Part shown: positions 18,105 through 27,410 of the stretch, piece by piece
How positions within the stretch are numbered: the stretch's first letter is position 1
How the letters are laid out: each line of letters starts with the position of its first letter
Assembly: GCA_902631295.1 (NCBI GenBank)
Contig: CACOXV010000004.1
Location: 37,832 to 101,831, forward strand
Origin: Paracoccaceae bacterium
GTDB taxonomy: Bacteria > Pseudomonadota > Alphaproteobacteria > Rhodobacterales > Rhodobacteraceae
Reading direction: 5' to 3'
Length of the DNA: 64,000 nt
The notes under the pieces: generated by a model
What the model was told of the DNA's origin: nothing
The model's input: the letters and a program-made list of their open reading frames with translations, nothing else
Database searches by the model: none
Position numbers and translations under genes: made by a program

Positions 18105-19550
18105 ATGAAATTTTTGGTAAAGTTATTTCTATCAGCATTTTTGGTTTTTGCAGTTCCCTTGAGTGTTGGTGCTCAAGATGATGTTGTAGTTACAAAGCAG
18201 TATGATGACGGTGGTATGTATGAAGGCACATTTAAAAATGGGCTTCAGCATGGAATTGGAACATATCGGTTGCCAAATGGGTATGAGTATAGTGGCGAGT
18301 GGGTTGATGGCGAGATATTTGGAATTGGTGTGGCAAAATTCCCAAACGGTTCGGTATATGAGGGGAATTTTATAAAAGGCAAACCCGAAGGTTCTGGCAA
18401 AATTATTTTTGCAGATGGAGGAACTTATGAGGGATCTTGGTTAGATGGCAAAATAACTGGTCAGGGTGTGGCTGTTTATGCAAATGGCTCCAGGTTTACT
18501 GGTGGATTCCTTGAAGCAATGCACCATGGGCAGGGTGTTATGACAAACCCAGATGGTTATGTATATGATGGTGACTGGGTTAACGGAGTTAAGGAAGGTT
18601 TAGCAAAAATTACCTATCCAGACGGCTCGGTATACAGTGGAAGTGTGATACGTGGTGCTCGAGAAGGCAAAGGCACTCTGGAGATGACCGAGGGTTTGAT
18701 TTTTGAGGGCTTTTGGGAAAATGGCGAAATCAATGGATTAGGAAAATTAACTCAGCCAAATGGTGATGTTTATAAGGGTGAATTGTCTAATGGAAAAAGA
18801 AATGGAAACGGCATTGTAGAGTATGCAAACGGAGACGTATATGATGGAGAATTTAAAGAGGATCAGCGAGCAGGGCAGGGCACTTTTTTAGGTTCGGATG
18901 GTTATAAATATGTAGGTGAATGGGCAGAGGGGCAAATTCAAGGTTTAGGTGAAGTTACCTATCCGGATGGCTCATTTTACGCAGGTAATTTTGTAAATGG
19001 CCTAGCAAGCGGCAATGGTAAAATTCAGTATCCGGATGGTTCTGTATATGAAGGAGAGTGGAAGGCTGGTGTGATAGAAGGTATCGGCCGTGCTCAGTAT
19101 TCAAACGGCGTGGTTTATGAAGGTGGGTTTAAAAACGCCCGCAACCATGGTTTTGGGATTATGGACTATGGAAATGGGTATATTTACGAAGGTGACTGGA
19201 AAGATGGTAACCGCCACGGCAAAGGGATGTCAAAATTTGCCGATGGTATGGTTTATGAGGGTGACTACTTAAATGGCAAGCGCCATGGTGTTGGTAAAAT
19301 CGTGCTTGCGGATGGATTTAGATATGAGGGCGAGTGGTTAGCTGGTGAAATAACTGGCCAGGGAATAGCGACGTATTCAAATGGGGATATTTATGAGGGA
19401 ACTTTCGTAAACGGACGCCGTCAAGGTCAGGGTACAATTAAATTTGCAAATGGAAGATCGGCTAAAGGTAATTGGCAAGATGGAGCACTAATTGACGCTG
19501 AGACTGCAGTTACTGATACGGATATTGAGGCTTCCACTGGAAACGAATAA
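18105..19550 (+). CDS. Exported MORN-repeat protein with about 19 tandem 23-residue units
   Basis: A 481-residue protein with an N-terminal signal peptide (LFLSAFLVFAVPLSVGAQ) followed by about 19 MORN units of strict 23-residue period, each close to PNG-x-YEGEW-x-NG-x-x-x-G-x-G. The units fill residues 30-465 without insertion, then a short acidic threonine-rich tail. MORN arrays form elongated beta-hairpin solenoids and act as scaffolds or lipid-associated proteins; no catalytic domain is seen. It is probably periplasmic or envelope-attached. It lies alone after slyX, with a 160-base gap behind it containing only a weak AT-rich hairpin near 19551-19570. Confidence 0.9.
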   Translation: MKFLVKLFLSAFLVFAVPLSVGAQDDVVVTKQYDDGGMYEGTFKNGLQHGIGTYRLPNGYEYSGEWVDGEIFGIGVAKFPNGSVYEGNFIKGKPEGSGKIIFADGGTYEGSWLDGKITGQGVAVYANGSRFTGGFLEAMHHGQGVMTNPDGYVYDGDWVNGVKEGLAKITYPDGSVYSGSVIRGAREGKGTLEMTEGLIFEGFWENGEINGLGKLTQPNGDVYKGELSNGKRNGNGIVEYANGDVYDGEFKEDQRAGQGTFLGSDGYKYVGEWAEGQIQGLGEVTYPDGSFYAGNFVNGLASGNGKIQYPDGSVYEGEWKAGVIEGIGRAQYSNGVVYEGGFKNARNHGFGIMDYGNGYIYEGDWKDGNRHGKGMSKFADGMVYEGDYLNGKRHGVGKIVLADGFRYEGEWLAGEITGQGIATYSNGDIYEGTFVNGRRQGQGTIKFANGRSAKGNWQDGALIDAETAVTDTDIEASTGNE

Positions 19551-19709
19551 TACAATTTTAACTAAATTGTGCCGCTTGAAGAAATTTGAGAGAGAATTGT
19601 TGGAGGTTTAGATAAGGTCGCAGTTTTGACATTTTCGGTTTGTCTGCTTTTTTAATTGCGGCGATATCTAAAGTCAGTTGATCACTCAGTAATAGGATTA
19701 AATTTAATT

Positions 19710-20384
19710 TTACCAAGGGATTTCCTCATTGGCCCAATCATAAAATCGACCCGTATGAGATGAATCCTTTGTTAAGGTTACATTTAAGATATTATGGGCA
19801 GCCTCTGTAGGCGTTTTGGTCGGGTGTTTACCGGCATATCTGTGGGTTAGATTTGTATCAACGGTGCCCGGATGAATAGCAAGTAAACAAGCCAGTGGAT
19901 GAGATCTGGATAGTTCAATAGAAAAACTTTTGACAATTTGATTTAATGCAGCCTTAGCTGCCCTGTAAGAATACCATCCTCCCAATTTGTTATCTTCAAT
20001 TGACCCTACTCTAGCTGATAATACTGCAACCACTGAAGATGACTTTTTATTCAAAAAAGATCTTACATGCTTTAAAATATGTGCTGGGCCGATAGCGTTT
20101 GTCATAAAATGATCAATCATGTTTCTTTGTGATATGTGGTTTATTGATTTTTCTGGAGCGCTGTTAATTTCTAACGCACCTGTAGCTATTAAGATGAAGT
20201 CAAATGGCCCGTTTACAGATGCAAAAGCAGCCTTAACACTGTCTTCATTTGTCACATCAAAATGATCAACAGATCGGGAGAGGGTAGTTACATCCCAATG
20301 TAGCTTACTTAAATTGTCCGCTATTGCGCCTCCTATTCCGCCAGAGGCACCAAATATCAAAGCCCGTTTCATTAACTTGGACAT
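19710..20384 (-). CDS. Short-chain dehydrogenase/reductase (SDR), C-factor-like
   Basis: Rossmann-fold oxidoreductase of 224 residues. The NAD(P)-binding loop is IFGASGGIGGAI, the middle motif IATGAL replaces the usual NNAG, the Ser is in VLSARVGS, and the catalytic pair is in YSYRAAKAALNQ. The C-terminal shape (HPGTVDTNLTHRY) matches the CsgA/C-factor and YciK-like subgroup. Substrate unknown. ATG 20384 or 20372 (MKRALIFGAS) may start it; neither has a clear ribosome site. It diverges from hisS. Confidence 0.85.
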   Translation of the reverse strand: MSKLMKRALIFGASGGIGGAIADNLSKLHWDVTTLSRSVDHFDVTNEDSVKAAFASVNGPFDFILIATGALEINSAPEKSINHISQRNMIDHFMTNAIGPAHILKHVRSFLNKKSSSVVAVLSARVGSIEDNKLGGWYSYRAAKAALNQIVKSFSIELSRSHPLACLLAIHPGTVDTNLTHRYAGKHPTKTPTEAAHNILNVTLTKDSSHTGRFYDWANEEIPW

Positions 20385-20479
20385 AGATGGCAGTAACGAA
20401 CATTCAAGAAGATTTCTTGCTCATTTGCTTACTCTGTAATAAATCATGCCGAGAAAATATTATTTGGGGTTCATTTAGA

Positions 20480-21955
20480 ATGGCTAAGGACAAAAAACAA
20501 TCGCGACCAAAGGCCGAAACTCCGAAAGGTTTCCGTGACTATTTTGATCAAGAGGTTTCTGAGAGAAATGAAATGTTACAAAAAGTTGCGCGTGTTTATC
20601 ATCATCACGGTTTTGATGCGCTAGAAACGTCTGCTGTTGAAAATGTTGATGCGTTGGGGAAGTTTTTACCAGATATTGATCGGCCAAATGATGGAGTATT
20701 TGCATGGCAAGAGGACGATAATTCGTGGCTTGCATTACGCTATGACTTAACCGCGCCGCTTGCTCGTGTTTACGCACAATATAGAAACGAATTACCTAAC
20801 CCTTTTCGTCGTTACGCTATGGGCCCTGTTTGGAGAAATGAAAAATCTGGTCCCGGGCGTTTTCGACAGTTCTATCAATGTGACGCTGATACAATTGGGG
20901 CTCCAAATGTGGTGGCGGACGCGGAAGTATGCGCAATGTTAGCGGATGCTTTGGAGGAGGTCGGAATACCTCCCGGTGATTATACAGTGAACATAAATAA
21001 TCGAAAAATTCTTAATGGTGTCTTGGAAATGATCGGACTGGACGATCAGACGAAACGCCTTGAAGTGCTAAGGGTCATCGATAAATATGATAAGGTTGGT
21101 GTATCGGGGGTAGCAGAGCTTTTAAGCGTTGGTCGATTGGATACCTCTGGGGCTTATATTGATGGGGTAGGTCTATCAAAAGATCAAGCGGCGCCCGTTC
21201 TTGCATTTCTTACTGCAAAGGGTGACACAAATGAAAAAACACTTTTGAACTTGCGTGAAGTGGTTGGAAACTCGGCTACCGGCGCAGAGGGTATATCAGA
21301 ATTAGATATGATGACTGAACTCCTCACTGTAGGTGATTACTCCTCCAACAGGGTTCAGCTTGATCCATCTGTTGTAAGAGGCTTGGAGTATTATACTGGC
21401 CCTGTATTTGAGGCAGAGTTGACATTCGAAATATATGATACAAAGGGCAGAAAAAGACAATTTGGCTCTGTTGCGGGCGGAGGGCGCTATGATGACTTAG
21501 TGAAACGTTTTACTGGGCAAACTATTCCAGCGACAGGTGTTTCGATTGGGGTAGACAGACTTATGGCTGCACTGAGGGAGAAAGATCGATCAAGAACGGA
21601 AACAATTGGGCCAGTTGTTGTAACGGTTATGGACCGGGAAAGGCTAAATGATTACCTTAGTATTGTGTCTGAATTGAGATCCTCTGGTATTCGTGCAGAA
21701 ATGTATTTGGGGAATCCAAAGAATTTTGGCAACCAATTGAGGTATGCCGACAAACGGCGTTCACCTTTGGCCATAATCGAAGGTAGTGAAGAAAGAGATA
21801 AAGGCCTTATCCAAATTAAAGATTTAATATTGGGTACGCAACTTGCCAAAAACGCCACCTTGGAAGAATGGAAGGAAAGGCCAAGTCAATTTACTGTGCC
21901 CAAAAAAGAAATGGTTTCTAAGGTGCAAGAGATGTTGAGAGCTTTGAAAAAGTGA
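20480..21955 (+). CDS. hisS: Histidyl-tRNA synthetase
   Basis: Class II synthetase charging tRNA-His, about 491 residues. Motif 1 includes TPKGFRDYF, motif 2 [21 protein letters not shown] (shortened here), and the histidine-specific loop [13 protein letters not shown] with motif 3 near GVSIGVDRL are present, followed by the anticodon-binding domain. An open frame extends 31 codons upstream, but the homologous start [11 protein letters not shown] is at 20480. Its stop overlaps the GTG of hisZ, so hisS, hisZ and hisG form one unit linking histidine synthesis and charging. Confidence 0.94.
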   Translation: MAKDKKQSRPKAETPKGFRDYFDQEVSERNEMLQKVARVYHHHGFDALETSAVENVDALGKFLPDIDRPNDGVFAWQEDDNSWLALRYDLTAPLARVYAQYRNELPNPFRRYAMGPVWRNEKSGPGRFRQFYQCDADTIGAPNVVADAEVCAMLADALEEVGIPPGDYTVNINNRKILNGVLEMIGLDDQTKRLEVLRVIDKYDKVGVSGVAELLSVGRLDTSGAYIDGVGLSKDQAAPVLAFLTAKGDTNEKTLLNLREVVGNSATGAEGISELDMMTELLTVGDYSSNRVQLDPSVVRGLEYYTGPVFEAELTFEIYDTKGRKRQFGSVAGGGRYDDLVKRFTGQTIPATGVSIGVDRLMAALREKDRSRTETIGPVVVTVMDRERLNDYLSIVSELRSSGIRAEMYLGNPKNFGNQLRYADKRRSPLAIIEGSEERDKGLIQIKDLILGTQLAKNATLEEWKERPSQFTVPKKEMVSKVQEMLRALKK

Positions 21956-23052
21956 ATGAGCAAAAATGGATAGAAATTGAAGCTGACCGAATTTTAAGGT
22001 TATTTTCGAATTCTGGAGCACAAATAGTGCAACCTGCTGTTTTGCAACGGGCCGATACTTTGCTGGACCTTTATGGCGAGGATATTCGAGCGCGTGCCTA
22101 TGTCACCAGTGACCCCTTTAACGGTGAAATGATGTTAAGGCCTGATTTTACAGTGCCGATTGTGAAAACCCATATGACTGGTTTAACAGGGAATGACACT
22201 GCTCGTTATGCGTATTGTGGAAAGGTGTTTCGGCGTCAGGAAAAAAATTCAGAACGAGTAAGCGAATATTTACAGGTGGGGTACGAGATTTTTGATCGCA
22301 CAGATGTGATTAAGTCCGACACTGATGTTTTTTGCATAATTAAAAAAGCTTTGGGCGATTTACCACTTAGAGTTGCCACTGGTGATATAGGTATTCTAAT
22401 GACTGCTGTATCGAGTTTAAAAACCACCAGTAGCCGGCAAAAAGCTCTGTTGCGCCATCTATGGCGGCCCCAAAGGTTTTTAGCAATTTTAGAAAAATTT
22501 ACTAACGAAGTAAGCGTATCAATCGAGCGATTTGATGGCTTTCAAGCAGAAAAAAGTTTTGCTAATCAAGCTAAAGAAATTGGATTAAGAAGTAAGTCTG
22601 AAATAATTGAACGTATTGAAAATTTACTACAAGATAGTAAGGAAGCTCCAATTTCCACAACAGAATTGGATGTAATAAATTCTTTGCTGAAAATTGGTGA
22701 CAAATGCCCTCAAGCATTAGTTAAGCTTAAAGATCTATTAACCGATATGCCCGCTCTTGGAAGCGCTATTGAAAAATTCGAAAAACGGTTGTCAGCCTTA
22801 GATAATGCAAATGTTGATCTATCCTCAATTGACTTTGAGGCGAGCTACGGTAGGACTTCTATGGAATATTACGATGGATTTGTTTTTGGCTTCTACTCTG
22901 AGAACCATATTAATCTTCCTCCGATAGCTACTGGCGGAAGATATGATGCTCTAACCAAGCATATCGATAAAGGGCGAGCGATTCCTGCTGTTGGAGGTGT
23001 GGTCCGACCGGATTTAATAATTCAGTCGAAAGGCATTGAAGACAATGATTAA
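21952..23052 (+). CDS. hisZ: ATP phosphoribosyltransferase regulatory subunit
   Basis: Paralogue of the HisS catalytic core without the anticodon domain. It assembles with short HisG and confers histidine-sensitive activity at the first step of histidine synthesis. The 366-residue protein has the class II-like blocks [21 protein letters not shown] and [16 protein letters not shown]. The start is GTG overlapping the hisS stop (GTGA), and its end overlaps hisG by eight bases. Presence of hisZ agrees with the short form of HisG that follows. Confidence 0.93.
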   Translation: MNEQKWIEIEADRILRLFSNSGAQIVQPAVLQRADTLLDLYGEDIRARAYVTSDPFNGEMMLRPDFTVPIVKTHMTGLTGNDTARYAYCGKVFRRQEKNSERVSEYLQVGYEIFDRTDVIKSDTDVFCIIKKALGDLPLRVATGDIGILMTAVSSLKTTSSRQKALLRHLWRPQRFLAILEKFTNEVSVSIERFDGFQAEKSFANQAKEIGLRSKSEIIERIENLLQDSKEAPISTTELDVINSLLKIGDKCPQALVKLKDLLTDMPALGSAIEKFEKRLSALDNANVDLSSIDFEASYGRTSMEYYDGFVFGFYSENHINLPPIATGGRYDALTKHIDKGRAIPAVGGVVRPDLIIQSKGIEDND

Positions 23053-23737
23053 GCTGGGCGTGCCCTCAAAAGGGCGTTTGATGGAGGAGACTTTCTCCTG
23101 GTTTGCTTCGCGTGGGGTGCATCTTAAACATACTGGGTCTAAAAGGGAATATGCAGGTTACGTTAAAGGCGTACAAGGGATAGAACTGACACTTCTTTCT
23201 GCCGGTGAAATACCTATAGAGCTAAATGAGGGGCGAATTCATTTTGGTGTTACTGGGTCGGATTTGGTATTCGAAAAGTTGCCCAATTGGGATCAAAATC
23301 TAGAAATTGTTAAGTACTTGGGGTTTGGTTTCGCTGATCTTGTATTGTCCGTGCCCAAATTTTGGATAGATGTTGATACTCTGGATGATTTTGACTCTGT
23401 AGCAGAAGCTTTTCGCGAGAAACATGGGTTTCGTTTGCGTATCGCTACCAAGTACCATTATCTCGTTCGAGAGTTTTTAAAGTCAGCAGGTGTGGCTGAT
23501 TATCAACTTGTTGATAGTCAAGGAGCTACCGAGGGTACTGTGAAAAATGAGACAGCCGAAGCTATAGCCGACATAACCTCTACTGGAGAAACACTTAAAG
23601 CAAATCATCTGAAAATTTTAACTGATGGGCTAATACACAAGTCCGAGGCTACTTTGTACAAGTCTAAGTCTGCATTTTTTGGAAAAGAACTAGTAAACGC
23701 CGAAAGTAAATTTTTGGCACATATTTTAAATGATTAG
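23045..23737 (+). CDS. hisG: ATP phosphoribosyltransferase, short form
   Basis: Catalytic subunit making phosphoribosyl-ATP from ATP and PRPP, first step of histidine synthesis. About 230 residues, starting [13 protein letters not shown]; it lacks the C-terminal regulatory domain of long HisG, so it needs HisZ. The PRPP site DSQGATEGTVKNETAEAI (with SQGATEGT) is visible. ATG 23045 overlaps the end of hisZ; the TTG at 23036 is less likely. The 3' end overlaps by four bases with the converging DUF1489 gene. Confidence 0.94.
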   Translation: MIKLGVPSKGRLMEETFSWFASRGVHLKHTGSKREYAGYVKGVQGIELTLLSAGEIPIELNEGRIHFGVTGSDLVFEKLPNWDQNLEIVKYLGFGFADLVLSVPKFWIDVDTLDDFDSVAEAFREKHGFRLRIATKYHYLVREFLKSAGVADYQLVDSQGATEGTVKNETAEAIADITSTGETLKANHLKILTDGLIHKSEATLYKSKSAFFGKELVNAESKFLAHILND

Positions 23738-24165
23738 ATCACACCAATTTTTGCCAGCTCACCGGCTAATTCAGGTGGCAGTTCATCATCTGATTTACGG
23801 TGCAACCCCAAATCAGGCGGAGCCTTGTCTATTTTAAGATATCGCCATCCTTGAAATGGTCTTTTAAATACCGGGCTCGTTCGGGTGTATTTAGGTTCAA
23901 GTACTATTGCACATCTTCTAACACCATCTTTGCCAACTACTTCATCAAAGCGTATAATTTTTTGGCGACATTGGATGACGCCTTTTATAACCCAGTAAAT
24001 CGAACCGCCCGCAAGCAATTCCTTCTCACGCTTAGGCCACATTCTGGTTACATGTCTTGGAAGGCCATCCTTACCTTGAGCTGCCTTTGTCGATTGCCAT
24101 TTTTGCAAATCTCCAATGTTGGACGTTCCCACACTCAATTTCACTAGATGTATAGTTGTAATCAT
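23734..24165 (-). CDS. DUF1489 family protein
   Basis: Conserved alphaproteobacterial protein of unknown function, 143 residues. The family pattern is clear: an N-terminal IHLVKLSVGT, RHVTRMWPKRE, GGSIYWVIKGVIQCRQKI, and PFQGWRYLK near the end. No signal, membrane segment or catalytic motif stands out; it is likely a soluble cytoplasmic protein. It converges on hisG with a four-base stop overlap and diverges from nrdJ. Confidence 0.9.
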   Translation of the reverse strand: MITTIHLVKLSVGTSNIGDLQKWQSTKAAQGKDGLPRHVTRMWPKREKELLAGGSIYWVIKGVIQCRQKIIRFDEVVGKDGVRRCAIVLEPKYTRTSPVFKRPFQGWRYLKIDKAPPDLGLHRKSDDELPPELAGELAKIGVI

Positions 24166-24208
24166 AGTTGTGCCTTAGATACCTTCTAAAACCTCAATTT
24201 TCGCTGTG

Positions 24209-24237
24209 TTGACGCAAATCTAGTTAGCAGGTAAACT
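24209..24237 (+). promoter_or_regulatory. Predicted sigma-70 promoter of nrdJ
   Basis: TTGACG and TAAACT spaced by exactly 17 bases, ending 53 bases before the nrdJ ATG. This is the best consensus promoter seen in the window. I see no NrdR box around it. Confidence 0.65.
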
Positions 24238-24290
24238 GCTTTCCCGTGTCTAACGTAGCTTTTAAACTAGTGCTGTATAAAGGATTTTAA

Positions 24291-26558
24291 ATGTCAGATT
24301 TTCCAATGACAATTTCCGAGCAAATTTGGGATATGAAATACAGACTAAAGGACCAAAACGGTACATTTCTGGAGCATAACGTTAAGGATACCTGGCGTCG
24401 GGTAGCCAAGGCTTTATCAAAAGCTGAAGCAGACTCAAAAAAATGGGAAACTATTTTCTTTAACACTTTAAATGATTTTAAATTTTTGCCGGCCGGTAGA
24501 ATAACAGCCGGTTCGGGAACCGACCGAAATGTAACATTATTCAATTGCTTCGTAATGGGAGTGATACCCGATAGTATGAGTGGCATTTTTGATATGCTAA
24601 AAGAAGCCGCCTTAACTATGCAGCAGGGAGGAGGAATAGGTTATGATTTCAGTACTATCCGGCCAAAAGGTTCGCTTGTAAAAGGCATTGCAGCCGATGC
24701 GTCTGGTCCAGTGTCATTTATGGATGTATGGGATTCTATGTGCAGGACTATTATGTCGGCAGGCTCGCGGCGTGGCGCCATGATGGCAACAATGCGGTGT
24801 GACCATCCTGATATTGAAGAATTTATTGCTGCAAAGTCGGATTCACAAAAACTGAGAATGTTCAACTTATCTGTACTGGTAACTGATGCATTTATGGATG
24901 CAGTGAAAAAAGGTAAAAATTGGAAACTTACCTATAATAACAAAGTATACAGTGTCATTAAAGCAGCTCATCTTTGGGATAAAATCATGCGTGCAACGTA
25001 TAATTTTGCCGAGCCAGGAGTGATTTTTATTGATAGAATAAATAAGACAAATAATTTAAATTATTGTGAAACGATAACGGCGACAAATCCTTGTGGAGAG
25101 CAGCCTTTACCTCCCTATGGGGCATGTTTGCTGGGTTCAATTAACTTGGCCAAATTAGTTGAGCATCCATTTAATGAAAATGCCTATTTGGATGTTCCTC
25201 AATTAGAAGAGTTAGTTACTACGGCCGTGCGCATGATGGATAATGTCATCGATGTATCGCAGTTTCCGCTTGAAGCACAAAAGCAGGAGGCTAAAAATAA
25301 ACGTCGGATTGGTTTGGGTGTGACTGGTCTTGCAGATGCTTTATTGATGGTGGGTTTGCGGTATGGCTCGGATGAAGCCGTTAAAAAAACTGAACAGTGG
25401 ATGAAAATAATAGCACGCTCATCTTACGATGCTTCAATAAACTTAGCGAAGGAAAAAGGTGCCTTCCCACTTTTTGATCCTGAAAAGTTTATAGCGTCAG
25501 GTAATATGAAGCAAATGGACGAGGATATTAAACAAGCGATCCGTAAATTTGGAATCAGAAATGCCCTTTTAACGTCAATTGCACCGACTGGTACAATCTC
25601 TCTATATGCGGGCAATGTCAGCTCTGGTATCGAGCCCGTTTTTGCATACAGCTATACGCGAAAAGTTTTACAAAACGATGGCTCTCATATTGAGGAAGAA
25701 GTTGTAGATTATGCAGTTCAAATGTGGAGGGAAAAATATGGTAATGCGCAACTACCTGATTATTTCGTAAGTGCGCAAAACTTGACCCCATCAGATCATG
25801 TTAGAATGCAAGCTGCAGCCCAAAAGTGGATTGATAGCTCAATATCTAAAACTATAAATTGTCCAGAAGATATAAGTTTCGACGACTTTAAAGAAGTATA
25901 TATTCAAGCTTATGATACCGGTTGTAAAGGATGCACGACCTATAGGCCTAACGATGTAACAGGATCAGTTCTGGCAGTGGCATCGGAAGATAAATCTAAA
26001 ACTGACACAGACATAGATGGAGATATTATCTATATGTCTGAGCCTCTAGACCGACCCGAAACCCTCGATGGTAATACCTACAAGTTAAAGTGGCCAGATA
26101 GCGAACATGCAATTTACGTAACCATCAATGATATAGTTGTAAATGATAAAAGGCGTCCATTTGAGGTTTTTATAAATTCTAAAAATATGGAGCATTTTGC
26201 GTGGACAGTTGGTTTAACGCGAATGATTTCTGCAGTATTCCGGCGTGGAGGTGATGTTTCTTTCGTCGTCGATGAACTGAAGGCCGTGTTCGATCCCAGA
26301 GGTGGAGCCTGGGTGGGTGGAAAATACATTCCGTCGATCTTGGCAGCTATTGGTGGTGTTCTTGAAGAACACATGATGAAGATTGGGTTTATTAGAGTTT
26401 CTGATGAAGCGTCTATTCAAAAAAGTACTGAAACCAATAAGGTAGAAAATCTGAAAACAAGCCGACAAAAATCTTGCTCTTCGTGTGGTCAGTTCGACCT
26501 TCAGATGATCGAGGGGTGCATGACCTGTCGGAACTGCGGTTACTCAAAGTGTGGTTAA
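24291..26558 (+). CDS. nrdJ: Adenosylcobalamin-dependent (class II) ribonucleotide reductase
   Basis: Reduces ribonucleotides to deoxyribonucleotides using a B12-derived thiyl radical, without oxygen dependence. The 755-residue protein shows the barrel cysteine in LFNCFVMG (Cys86), the radical Cys and Glu in ATNPCGEQPLPPYG, the second redox Cys region, the phosphate-binding APTGTISLYAGN, and a Cys-rich tail (CSSCGQF... CRNCGYSKCG) that renews the active site. AAAGG precedes the ATG. The cell therefore needs cobalamin. The gene overlaps the possible GTG start of the SseB-like gene. Confidence 0.95.
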   Translation: MSDFPMTISEQIWDMKYRLKDQNGTFLEHNVKDTWRRVAKALSKAEADSKKWETIFFNTLNDFKFLPAGRITAGSGTDRNVTLFNCFVMGVIPDSMSGIFDMLKEAALTMQQGGGIGYDFSTIRPKGSLVKGIAADASGPVSFMDVWDSMCRTIMSAGSRRGAMMATMRCDHPDIEEFIAAKSDSQKLRMFNLSVLVTDAFMDAVKKGKNWKLTYNNKVYSVIKAAHLWDKIMRATYNFAEPGVIFIDRINKTNNLNYCETITATNPCGEQPLPPYGACLLGSINLAKLVEHPFNENAYLDVPQLEELVTTAVRMMDNVIDVSQFPLEAQKQEAKNKRRIGLGVTGLADALLMVGLRYGSDEAVKKTEQWMKIIARSSYDASINLAKEKGAFPLFDPEKFIASGNMKQMDEDIKQAIRKFGIRNALLTSIAPTGTISLYAGNVSSGIEPVFAYSYTRKVLQNDGSHIEEEVVDYAVQMWREKYGNAQLPDYFVSAQNLTPSDHVRMQAAAQKWIDSSISKTINCPEDISFDDFKEVYIQAYDTGCKGCTTYRPNDVTGSVLAVASEDKSKTDTDIDGDIIYMSEPLDRPETLDGNTYKLKWPDSEHAIYVTINDIVVNDKRRPFEVFINSKNMEHFAWTVGLTRMISAVFRRGGDVSFVVDELKAVFDPRGGAWVGGKYIPSILAAIGGVLEEHMMKIGFIRVSDEASIQKSTETNKVENLKTSRQKSCSSCGQFDLQMIEGCMTCRNCGYSKCG

Positions 26559-26586
26559 CGCAAAAGGGTTATTAAAAGAATTTGGT

Positions 26587-27387
26587 ATGACTGAAAAAAT
26601 TACCAAGCTTGATGAGCTTAAAAAGTTAGCTGATGGTTCAGACCACAGTGGCAAATCAAGATTTTTCTTTTATGAGGCCCTTATCGATACTGAACTATAT
26701 CTATTACTTGAGAAAGAGCTTGAAAGTGGTGTGGCCCTTCCGAAGCTAATTGAAACATCGGAAGATAAATACGCCTTAGTTTTTGATACTATCGCTAGGT
26801 TAGTTGATTTTACTAAAGATAGCTCCCCCTATCTTGCGCTAACGGGACGCATGGTTCTACCTATGTTAAAAGAGCAGAAGCTTGGCTTGGGCTTAAATTT
26901 AAATTTGGCAGTTCCGTCAGAGATACTGCTTAGTAGTCATGATATTGATTGGTTGCAGAATATTGTTGAGCAAGCTCCAGAAAGATTACACGATAAGGTA
27001 ACTGCGTTTAGCAAACCGAGAATACCGTTCGAAGTAATAGACGCTTTAAATAAAAAATTAAGATATTTATCTGACTTTGTTGCCGAAGCATGGACTGCTG
27101 AAGCCATATATTTAAATGGGCACAAATCTCAAGTCATTGTATTCGTTGATGTAAATCCAATGATGCATGGCGCAGTAGCAAAGGCAGTAAATGAAGCACT
27201 TACGTTTATCTCGCAAGCCGATAATCTAATCGACGTTATTTTTCTTAAAGTTGATAACCCATTTCTAAAAAAAATTAAGAAGGTGGGTACCTCTGTTAAT
27301 TTTGAGAACGTTTCAAAAGGAACAATCACTCCAAGTGATATGGACGAAAAGCTAAAAAAGTCGCTTAAACCGCCACGGCTTAGGTGA
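26587..27387 (+). CDS. SseB N-terminal-domain-like protein
   Basis: About 266 residues, probably of the SseB-like group of unknown biochemical role. The N-terminal part (EALIDTELYLLLEKE, LVFDTIARLVDFT, YLALTGRMVLPML, LGLGLNLN) has the domain's spacing; the rest is helical with a LNGHKSQVIVFVDVNP strand. No signal peptide or catalytic motif is seen. ATG 26587 seems the likely start, since the longer GTG frame from 26551 overlaps nrdJ with no ribosome site. It is probably cotranscribed with nrdJ. The family assignment is moderate. Confidence 0.7.
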   Translation: MTEKITKLDELKKLADGSDHSGKSRFFFYEALIDTELYLLLEKELESGVALPKLIETSEDKYALVFDTIARLVDFTKDSSPYLALTGRMVLPMLKEQKLGLGLNLNLAVPSEILLSSHDIDWLQNIVEQAPERLHDKVTAFSKPRIPFEVIDALNKKLRYLSDFVAEAWTAEAIYLNGHKSQVIVFVDVNPMMHGAVAKAVNEALTFISQADNLIDVIFLKVDNPFLKKIKKVGTSVNFENVSKGTITPSDMDEKLKKSLKPPRLR

Positions 27388-27410
27388 CTTTATTGATTGG
27401 ACGGCCTGAG

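Noticed and set aside
18200..19500. Regular 69-base periodic repeats resembling a tandem or CRISPR-like array
   Set aside because: The period is 23 codons of MORN units within one long coding frame; units diverge and have no unique spacers.
19551..19572. AT-rich inverted repeat ACAATTT/AAATTGT after the MORN gene as a terminator
   Set aside because: All-weak stem and no T-run; cannot be called a terminator.
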